The notes below the pieces were generated by a model. It was not told where the DNA came from, did not search any database, and was given only the letters and a program-made list of their open reading frames with translations. Source: a virus. From it: a stretch of DNA of 64,000 nt. Below are positions 19,601-26,800 of this stretch, piece after piece. Position 1 is the first letter of the stretch. The number at the start of each line of letters is the position of its first letter. A program made the translations under genes and the position numbers. The stretch is from positions 62,001-126,000 of IMG/VR virus record IMGVR_UViG_3300032249_000542. One strand, given 5' to 3'.

Positions 19601-20432
19601 TGAGAGTAGCAATCCAGTCCCTGGTGGTAGTGCTGGTCCTGGTGGAAGCACTTCAGAAACATTAGGAGCATATGCTTCTGGTGGTGGAGGAGGCGGTTCA
19701 ATTGCCGACAGAGATTCTACAGTTAAATTTGGAGGAGCTACAAGAGGTTTAATATTCTCTGGTGGACGAGACTCTAAAAGAAACGCAGGAAATAGTTCAA
19801 ATGGTCATGGTGGTCGTGGATGGTTTGGTAGCACAACCAACTGGCCAGGAACAGTCGGTGTACAAAATATTTCTGGAACAAACTATTATTATTATGTTGA
19901 TGTAAATCAATTTCCACACAATGCACAATTTGCTGCAGGTGGTGGAGGTGGTGCTAGCAATGCCGACGGTGGTGATGGATCTGGAACATCTGGTGGAACT
20001 GGTGGTAACGGAGCAGATGGTGTATCTTATTCATTAACTGGTTACGCTACAATTTATGGACATGGCGGTGGGGGAATGGGAAGATTTGTTAATGGAACTC
20101 CAGGAAGTGGACAACCAGCAGACCCATCAACACAAACTGTTCCTTCGGGAGCTCCTAGTGGTGCTCTATACTTACCTTATGGTGGTGGAGGTGGTTATTC
20201 TGCTGGCAGACAAGAAGGTGGAGGAGCAGGTGGTGGACCAACACAATATTATCCTGGAAGTGGACCTTGGCCAACTGCATATGATGTTTCATTTGGTACT
20301 GCACACATGGATTATATGCGTTATATTAATTCCAATGTCCCTGGTCCACAAAAAGGAGATTTTGGTACTGCATATTCTGGGAAACAAGGTGTAGTAATTA
20401 TTTCTTACGATAGAGCTCCTTACTTCAGTTAA
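16620..20432 (+). CDS. Large glycine-rich adhesin-like protein
   Basis: 1,270 residues. Two long glycine-rich regions (about residues 65-260 and 890-1,250), with runs such as GGGGGGGG and VVGGGGPAG, flank a mixed region with ordinary composition. A further 'MLVGGGGSMGTRG' segment lies near 480. Regions like this in phage tips can pack as polyglycine-II sandwiches with exposed loops, as in the phage S16 gp38 adhesin. The end (GKQGVVIISYDRAPYFS) resembles the 'GVVIIRY' strand that ends the glycine-rich domains of the fibres downstream. It is probably a receptor-binding tip or free adhesin. It has no heptad shaft, so it may bind the end of another fibre, as gp38 does. Confidence 0.6.
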   Translation: MATISTFAAFSSRGYGAFTSGRLVPTGGDFVIDNNGAGKRVHVFLGGGTFTVPAETLPTNRFVDLEILVVGGGGPAGSSDSGGGGGGGGAVIYDSAFRIPKGHSLSVTVGGAGQVSKVTGLHAAPGGGTGGTSDRYSKGQPGGCGGGGSWQNAGPNGGEYTLSNPGATWGTSGPAAPANVTPAFPTPAIGPTYAPGLTVDRTFNAGYHNNRGNGQYGCSSATPDSSKGIAGSITSPAPGTSYSPKAFRMRGGGGASYVGGLGGQGILTDFRTLENGTYEFILAGGHGDLPNNGDRSWNSLKQVAGAKGLRDSGVYNGTFYDAGDSYISSPSQVNWETEYDNPVQSSVENAPSGSETYGSGGSRTHEQDGGRGFLILRYLDSAVTSASANVFGGNISTSANGQYRYHIWYGDETNDGSYKGTSANSQGYIAFNDEGNYRAKYFNSNTEEAYYTVKGKDGQPRGANTTPFYFYQDVPAFSVQYMLVGGGGSMGTRGNSVHPGGLNYLVGGGGSGGIAMGSFTTPSQAPSSYNMPELPSSLANSASFGDQITGSFQHRLGYIEVRANSLLTTKLSTSKYLSSLDNDVNAYHRQRQGTIRIRGSGNESARLLQRLRRDTIEGYFADNGNNDTGKRYLVYASNNPGDPQSDGWGSSINLNDGYESYFYTNYTRVRAGRKAHIMQDGNDNSGPTTDYSEGNPSWNNNIEFELGTGSTAETFVATPTGTHPQTGESYYNALRITRALPRISSGGDDLGTNRYSQFHSAISNFNSSSPGWEVRDPPMQSGLNNVDNLYNRNFNMNVGSVFGGGRTLRGSYVLQQGENTATRRFEHINWDDGNHNVSVDAGWKIVDVNAGTVNRMTYTTESEDTVRTRVEVWRRSLRKIWIRHLFAFDTSIGNGGKGNKQPSARRRSGGTTSLHMQNDDNPSYSAGGGGAGGWHTYSSEGESPVDAGGPEIATSDRSPGTYAGAGVGTSPMNWGTLTPAGSGGGAAHSINALSESSNPVPGGSAGPGGSTSETLGAYASGGGGGGSIADRDSTVKFGGATRGLIFSGGRDSKRNAGNSSNGHGGRGWFGSTTNWPGTVGVQNISGTNYYYYVDVNQFPHNAQFAAGGGGGASNADGGDGSGTSGGTGGNGADGVSYSLTGYATIYGHGGGGMGRFVNGTPGSGQPADPSTQTVPSGAPSGALYLPYGGGGGYSAGRQEGGGAGGGPTQYYPGSGPWPTAYDVSFGTAHMDYMRYINSNVPGPQKGDFGTAYSGKQGVVIISYDRAPYFS

Positions 20433-20435
20433 TAC

Positions 20436-20482
20436 CTTTCTCCCGTTTCAGTTTGACTAAATAGACAATAATCGGGAGAAAG
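20436..20482 (+). promoter_or_regulatory. Perfect 10-bp inverted repeat covering a ribosome binding site
   Basis: CTTTCTCCCG (20,436-20,445) is exactly complementary to CGGGAGAAAG (20,473-20,482), with a 27-base loop. The right arm contains the GGGAGA Shine-Dalgarno of the gene at 20,484 and ends one base before its ATG. No U-run follows, so it is not a normal terminator. The loop holds the late promoter candidate at 20,456. Read-through RNA could fold and hide the site; RNA begun in the loop could not. Confidence 0.6.
20456..20463 (+). promoter_or_regulatory. Late promoter candidate ACTAAATA inside hairpin loop
   Basis: It matches TATAAATA at 6 of 8 positions, and the identical octamer lies before gene 18 (50,090). 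It is 20 bases upstream of the ATG at 20,484, which leaves room for start site and Shine-Dalgarno. Confidence 0.5.
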
Positions 20483-20483
20483 T

Positions 20484-20816
20484 ATGGCAGACTTCGTTGA
20501 ACTCACATTAGAAAAAGGCGCTACGTTTAGTAGTACAATTACAGTTAAAGATGACCAAGGATTGGAACAAAATTTAACTGGATACATCGCACGTTCGCAA
20601 ATGCGTAAATCGTATTATGCGAATTCAAAACATGATTTTACTGTTACAGTTACAGCACCATCAATTGGATTAATTACCATGGGAATGACTGCTGCAAATA
20701 CTTCTAACATATCTCCTGGTCGTTACGTGTATGACGTTGAAATAGAAAATAACTCTGGTGATGTTACAAGAATATTTGAAGGAATCGTAACCGTTCTACC
20801 GAATGTTACCAGATAA
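20484..20816 (+). CDS. Small Ig-like/beta virion protein
   Basis: 110 residues, beta-rich: LEKGATFSSTITVKDDQG, LTGYIARSQMRKSY, SNISPGRYVYDVEIEN, IFEGIVTVLP. This small protein is common in marine and other phages and looks like a single Ig-like domain of the baseplate/fibre-associated BppU type; the exact role is unknown. It has a good Shine-Dalgarno (GGGAGA, 20,474-20,479), unusual for this region, which is part of an inverted repeat. It begins a new run of genes after the glycine-rich adhesin. Confidence 0.6.
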   Translation: MADFVELTLEKGATFSSTITVKDDQGLEQNLTGYIARSQMRKSYYANSKHDFTVTVTAPSIGLITMGMTAANTSNISPGRYVYDVEIENNSGDVTRIFEGIVTVLPNVTR

Positions 20817-21020
20817 ATGGCTAATTATACAGTACAGATAAAACCGAATAAAACTGCGGTTACTTCGGTTCAAATTGCAAAAACTCCAGCGATATATCTT
20901 TCACAGATTGCAGACGTTGACGCCGGTGATCCAGATAATGGAGAAGTCTTAGTGTACGATTCCGTAACGCAAAGATACGTCATTCAAGCAATACCAGTCA
21001 TTAGAGGAGGGACATTCTAA
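20817..21020 (+). CDS. Small fibre-associated protein
   Basis: 67 residues, starting directly after the previous stop and overlapping the next start by one base. It holds the short motif GEVLVYDSVTQRYV and ends RGGTF. Segments like this occur in marine phage collar and fibre proteins. It may be a capping or linking peptide for the next fibre. No function can be assigned. Confidence 0.45.
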   Translation: MANYTVQIKPNKTAVTSVQIAKTPAIYLSQIADVDAGDPDNGEVLVYDSVTQRYVIQAIPVIRGGTF

Positions 21021-23545
21021 TGGCTCTTGGTAATACAACAATACAAATAAAATATTCTACAGCAAATGGTAGACCAGCATCTTTAAATGTTGGCGAACTT
21101 GCTTATTCGTTTGCATCAAATACATTATTCATTGGTACGTCATCAAGCACTACTCTCAATATTGGTGGTCATACGATTGCAAACGTAGTTGAGAATAGAA
21201 CTTCTTTAGCATTACCAAATACTTTAGTTTTTCGTGACCAGTTTGGTAATTTTACTGCAAACGGAATTAATGCTCCTATACTTGGAAACGCAAATACTGC
21301 CACTAGGTTTGAAGTCCCAAGATATATTAATATCTCTGGTGACGTAGGAAATACAAGTAATCTATATGATGGTAGTTCAAATGCAGACATCATTCTAAAA
21401 CTAGATGATACTGGAATTGCTGCTGGAACGTATGGTGGAAATCGTACAGTACCAGTTATTAAATACTACGCAAATGGTATATCATACTTTGCTGGAAACG
21501 TAGCCGTAGATACAACTTTATCATTTGCCGGAGATTTTGGTACTGCAAATTTAGAGACTCGTACTGATACTCTTACGTTTGGTGGTGGTGATGGTATCAT
21601 TACACATGCACATGATTCAAATAATGTTGTAGATATTTTTGTTGATGAAACCGTTGTTAAGACAGATAGAACAGACCAAATAATTCAAGGTAATATTGTT
21701 ATTACTGGTAACTTGAATGTTCAAGGTAACACGTTATACACTCAAACTGAAACAGTATTAATTGAAGATAATATCATCACACTTAATGCGGCGATTGGTC
21801 AGGCATCACTTCCGATTAGAGATGCTGGTATTGAAATTGACCGTGGGTCATTACCAAACTCTCAGATTATTTGGAATGAGACAGTTGATCGTTGGACATA
21901 TACGCATGATGGGTCTATATATTACAACATTGGTTCTGTACAAAATGCATTTGTAACATTTACTGCAAATGGAACACCAGTAACTCCACAAAGTAATAAT
22001 GACACATTAACTATTAACGGTCTAAGTGGTATTCTTATTACCGCTAATGATAGTTCAAATACTATCAACATTGGTTTAACAGAACTTGCACAAGGTAACT
22101 CAGGATCACAATTATATGTTGCACCAAATGGTGACGATTCATATGATGGTTATGCAATCTCACGTCCTAAGAGAACAGTTCGTGCTGCTGTAAATGCGGC
22201 ACGCCCTGGAACAAGAATATTCATTGCTTCAGGAATATATGAAGAAGTTACACCAATCATTGTTCCACAAAGAGTTGAAGTTTCTGGTGATGGTGAGCGT
22301 TCAACAATTATTAGACCGGTCGATCCAACAAAAGATATATTCTGGTTGAACAATAATTGTTTGATTACCAACATGGGGTTTGAGAATTACACAGCATCAG
22401 CATGTGCGTTTCCTGAACTTACAATTCGTTCCGCAACTGCACAGGGTGGAACTGCAAACACAATAACACTTGATTCCAGTTCTGATTCATTGACAAGTTA
22501 TTACAATGAAATGCAAATTGAAATTCTTTCTGGAACTGGTTCAGGACAAACCAAAACAATATCTGCATATGACGGTTCTACTAAAATTGCAACAGTAGAT
22601 TCTGCTTGGTCAGTTATTCCTAACAGCACTTCTGTATTTAAAGTTTCTATTCCTAGAAGGTCAACTCCTGCAGCAAATACTGCACGTTGGACAACCTTTA
22701 TTACTGCATCACCATACGTTTATGTTTGTTCATCAAGAACAACAACTGGTACCGGACTAAAAGTAGATGGTGCTCGTGCAACTGGTAATAAGAGTATGGT
22801 GTCTGCACAGTTCACTCAAGTTAATACTGGAGGAATTGGATTCCATGTATTGAATGATGGTTACGCACAGTTAGTTTCTATGTTTAGTATTTTTTGTGAT
22901 ACTGGATTCTTAGCAGAGAGTGGTGGTACTGCATCAATGGGTAACTGTAACGTCAACTTTGGTAATCGTGGATTAAAATCAAATGGTCGTGGTGCATTAA
23001 TAATGACTGGAACATTGAGCGCTAATGGTATTTTTAACGACTTTACACTCAATCTAAATAACATAACAGTTAATACAGATCCATACATGAGTGTTTCTGC
23101 AAACGTACCTTATGTTGGTTTGATTGGTTACGTTGATGGTGACGCATCGGATACATATTATTATGTTACATCATCTACTGTTCCATCTAGTGGAAATACA
23201 TTAACAACAATAAAAAATTCATTAGACAATACTTTTATTTCTGGAACAACAATTAGATTTTATCAACAGTCTCAGCTTCGTGCATCAGGTCAGACGTTTG
23301 AATTTGTTGGTGCTGGAACATCATTATCAACTGCACTACCGAGAAATGGCGGGATACCAAATAGTGAAGCACAAATTGTAAGATCAAATGGCGGTGCGGT
23401 ATTCTGTACTTCAACAAATGAAAGCGGAGATTTTCAAGTGTCTGATTTAATTATCGAACAAACTACTGGTACTATATCAGGTAGAACATTCAGTAAAAGT
23501 TTATATGCAGAACTGACTCCGTTTATTCTAGCATTGGAAGGCTAA
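21020..23545 (+). CDS. Tail fibre with pectin-lyase-like beta-helix domain
   Basis: 841 residues. The N-terminus (ALGNTTIQIKYSTANGRP, LNVGELAYSF) is the usual head of marine T4-like fibres. Residues 225-310 hold a fibre module (NIITLNAAIGQ, AGIEIDRGSLPN) found again in the fibre at 41,340. Residues about 363-440 start a right-handed beta-helix (LYVAPNGDDSYDGYAISRPK, RIFIASGIYEE, EVSGDGERSTII), interrupted near 475-545 by the 'SGTGSGQTKTISAYDGSTK' module, and resuming to about 700. This fold often binds or cleaves surface glycans in phage tailspikes; no catalytic residues can be named. The C-terminal 140 residues are probably the trimer end. Confidence 0.72.
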   Translation: MALGNTTIQIKYSTANGRPASLNVGELAYSFASNTLFIGTSSSTTLNIGGHTIANVVENRTSLALPNTLVFRDQFGNFTANGINAPILGNANTATRFEVPRYINISGDVGNTSNLYDGSSNADIILKLDDTGIAAGTYGGNRTVPVIKYYANGISYFAGNVAVDTTLSFAGDFGTANLETRTDTLTFGGGDGIITHAHDSNNVVDIFVDETVVKTDRTDQIIQGNIVITGNLNVQGNTLYTQTETVLIEDNIITLNAAIGQASLPIRDAGIEIDRGSLPNSQIIWNETVDRWTYTHDGSIYYNIGSVQNAFVTFTANGTPVTPQSNNDTLTINGLSGILITANDSSNTINIGLTELAQGNSGSQLYVAPNGDDSYDGYAISRPKRTVRAAVNAARPGTRIFIASGIYEEVTPIIVPQRVEVSGDGERSTIIRPVDPTKDIFWLNNNCLITNMGFENYTASACAFPELTIRSATAQGGTANTITLDSSSDSLTSYYNEMQIEILSGTGSGQTKTISAYDGSTKIATVDSAWSVIPNSTSVFKVSIPRRSTPAANTARWTTFITASPYVYVCSSRTTTGTGLKVDGARATGNKSMVSAQFTQVNTGGIGFHVLNDGYAQLVSMFSIFCDTGFLAESGGTASMGNCNVNFGNRGLKSNGRGALIMTGTLSANGIFNDFTLNLNNITVNTDPYMSVSANVPYVGLIGYVDGDASDTYYYVTSSTVPSSGNTLTTIKNSLDNTFISGTTIRFYQQSQLRASGQTFEFVGAGTSLSTALPRNGGIPNSEAQIVRSNGGAVFCTSTNESGDFQVSDLIIEQTTGTISGRTFSKSLYAELTPFILALEG

Positions 23546-23547
23546 AA

Positions 23548-23886
23548 ATGGCAAGTGCAATTCCATTAAATTCGTTTAAAACTATAATTTCAAATGTTAC
23601 TAATGCAGCGAATACTGTATATACAGCTCCTATCGGAGTTACAACAGTAGTTCTATTAGCACAAGTTTCTAATATTGATACTTCAACAGTTACCGTAACA
23701 GCATCGCATCGTCGTGGTGCGAATACAACACGCTTGATTGCAAACGTAAAGATTCCTATTCAAGATGCTGGAAGCTTGTTGACTGGCAAACTTGTTTTAG
23801 AAGCTGGAGATGGTTTCTCTATCCAAGCAGATAGAATAAATGCTGCTGAACTAACATTATCAATACTAGAAACTGCTAATGCGTAA
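23548..23886 (+). CDS. Small beta-sandwich virion protein, paralogue of the protein at 13,385
   Basis: 112 residues. It has the same length and order of strands as the protein at 13,385, with LTGKLVLEAGDGFSIQ in place of the LILEAGDKVQVQ block and LTLSILETANA at the end. The last 8 bases overlap the start of the giant repeat fibre that follows, so it is made with that fibre and may cap or attach it. Both copies precede fibres. Confidence 0.5.
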   Translation: MASAIPLNSFKTIISNVTNAANTVYTAPIGVTTVVLLAQVSNIDTSTVTVTASHRRGANTTRLIANVKIPIQDAGSLLTGKLVLEAGDGFSIQADRINAAELTLSILETANA

Positions 23887-26800
23887 TAAACAGATACTAT
23901 TAAGTGGTAGAGCAGTAACGACGAATGCCGCAAATGTAGCGGCAGATCGTTACTCGTTTCTAAATCTTAGTGATGCAGAACCAAATCTTGGAGTAGCAAG
24001 TGCTAACGACTATGTTTTAGTCTACAATACACATGCAAATACTTCTGGTAATAGACTTTGGTCTAAGAGTCTTATTACATCATACGACCATGCTAACTCT
24101 GCATATAGTTCACAGAATACAACTGGAGTGTATTCCAATGCTGCATATGCACAAGCAAACTCTGCATCCCTGTATGCTAATGGTGCTTTCGTACAAGCGA
24201 ATGCTGCATACGGTTCACAAAATACTACAGGTACGTATGCAAATGCTGCTTTCTTAAAAGCAAACTCTGCATATGCATCTCAAAACGTAACTGGCACTTA
24301 TGCTAATGCTGCGTATGCACAGGCAAACTCAGCTTCCTTATATGCAAATGGTGCATTTGTTCAAGCTAATGCTGCATACGGAAGTCAGAACACAACCGGC
24401 ACTTATGCTAACGCTGCATACGCACAAGCCAATTCTGCATCGTTATATGCGAACGGTGCGTTCATTCAAGCAAACGCTGCATACGGTTCGCAAAACGTAA
24501 CAGGAACTTATGCGAACAATGCTTATGTACGTGCAAACAATTCGTTAAATGCAAACGTAGGTGGCACGGTTACAGGTAACGTAACTATTGTTGGTAACCT
24601 AGTTTCTAACACATTGACTACAACTGGTAGTGGTGGAAACATTACTGGTGCCAATGCGATATTCGCAAACTATGTTTTTGCCAATAACATTGATTTACAA
24701 TTACTGGCAAACGCTGCGTATGCACAAGCAAACTCTGCAAGTCTCTACGCAAATGGAGCATTTGTTCAGGCTAATGCTGCGTATGGTTCACAGAATACAA
24801 CAGGAACATATGCTAATGCATCATTCCTAAAAGCGAACTCTGCATATGAAAGTCAGAACACGACTGGTGTTTACGCTAATGCTGCATATGCACAAGCAAA
24901 CTCTGCAAGTCTTTATGCTAATGGTGCGTTTGTACAAGCGAACGCTGCATATAATTCTCAAAACACGACTGGAGTTTATGCAAACTCTGCTTTCTTACAA
25001 GCAAACTCTGCATACGCACAAGCGAACTCGGCATCCTTGTATGCCAACGGTGCGTTTATACAAGCAAATGCTGCATACAATAGTCAGAATGTAACTGGTA
25101 CATATGCGAACAATGCATATGACCAAGCAAATTCCGCAGCATCATATGCTAACTCTGCATTTGTAAAAGCGAATAGTGCATACGCAAGTCAGAACACAAC
25201 TGGTGTTTATGCAAACGCAGCATACGCACAAGCGAATAGCGCAAGTTTATATGCCAATGGTGCATTTGTTCAAGCGAATGCTGCATATGGTTCACAGAAT
25301 ACTACTGGTGTTTATGCGAACTCTGCATATGCATCTCAGAATGTAACTGGAACGTATGCTAATAATGCATACGTTCGTGCAAACAATTCTCTTAATGCAA
25401 ATGTAGGTGGTACTGTTACTGGTAGTGTTAATGTTACTGGAGACTTGGCTGTTTCTGGAAACCTTTATATTTTAGGTAATGTAACCACTATCGGAGCAGA
25501 CTCTTTATCAATTGAAGATCCAATAATATTGTTAGCCAATAATAATATTACGGATGTTGTTGATATAGGTTTTGTATCTCATTACAGTAATAATCCAGTA
25601 AGACATGCTGGATTAATTAGACATTATGTTGATAAAGAGTGGTATCTTTTTGATGGGTATATTCCTCATATTCAAGATACAAATTTATTAGATTTAAGTA
25701 ATACAAGTTTAGTTATTTCAACTTTGAATGCAAACTTATCTGCAAATCTAATAACACTAAGAGGTATAGAACTAGGTTACTATGCAAACGCAGCATTCTT
25801 GCAAGCCAATACTGCATATGCATCTCAAAACGTAACAGGAACATATGCTAACTCTGCATATACACAAGCTAACTCTGCAAGTCTTTATGCCAACGGTGCA
25901 TTCGTCCAAGCAAACGCTGCATACACATCTCAGAATGTAACTGGTACCTATGCGAACAATGCATACGATCAAGCAAACTCTGCAGCATCATATGCTAACT
26001 CTGCATTTGTAAAAGCAAACTCTGCGTATGCAAGTCAGAATGTAACTGGCACATATGCTAACAATGCATACCTACATGCAAACTCTGGTTTTATTCATGC
26101 GAATTCTGCGTTTGAAACGATAAACAATTTTTCAGTAGTTGCTAATACTACTAATACAACCGTAATTGCAGTAAACGATCATGCGAATGGTGCTTTCTTA
26201 AAAGCAAACTCTGCATATGCAAGTCAGAATGTAACTGGAACATATGCCAACGCTGCATATGCACAAGCGAACTCTGCGGCACTATATGCCAACGGTGCGT
26301 TCATACAAGCGAATGCTGCATTTGAAGTTGCAAATTCTGCTGCACAATCAACATATGCAAACGCAGCTTTCCTAAAAGCAAACTCCGCATACGATAGTCA
26401 GAATGTAACTGGCACATATGCAAACAATGCTTATGCACAAGCGAATAGTGCAAGTCTGTATGCGAACGGTGCGTTTATACAATCCAATGCTGCCTATACA
26501 TCTCAGAACGTAACTGGAACTTATGCAAACAACGCATATGCACAAGCGAACTCTGCTGCGACATATGCTAACGGCGCTTTCATTGTTGCAAATACACCAT
26601 CACATGTTGCGAACTCAGCTGCACTTTATGCTAACGGTGCATTCATACAAGCGAATGCTGTATTTAATGTTGCGAACTCTGCAGCACTTTATGCTAACGG
26701 TTCTTTCATACAATCAAACGCTGCATACAGTTCACAGAACACGACTGGTGTTTATGCTAATGCTGCGTATGCACAAGCGAACTCTGGTGCGTTATATGCC

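Noticed and set aside
20436-20482. The inverted repeat as a transcription terminator
   Set aside because: The loop is 27 bases and no T-run follows the right arm; the arm instead covers a ribosome binding site.
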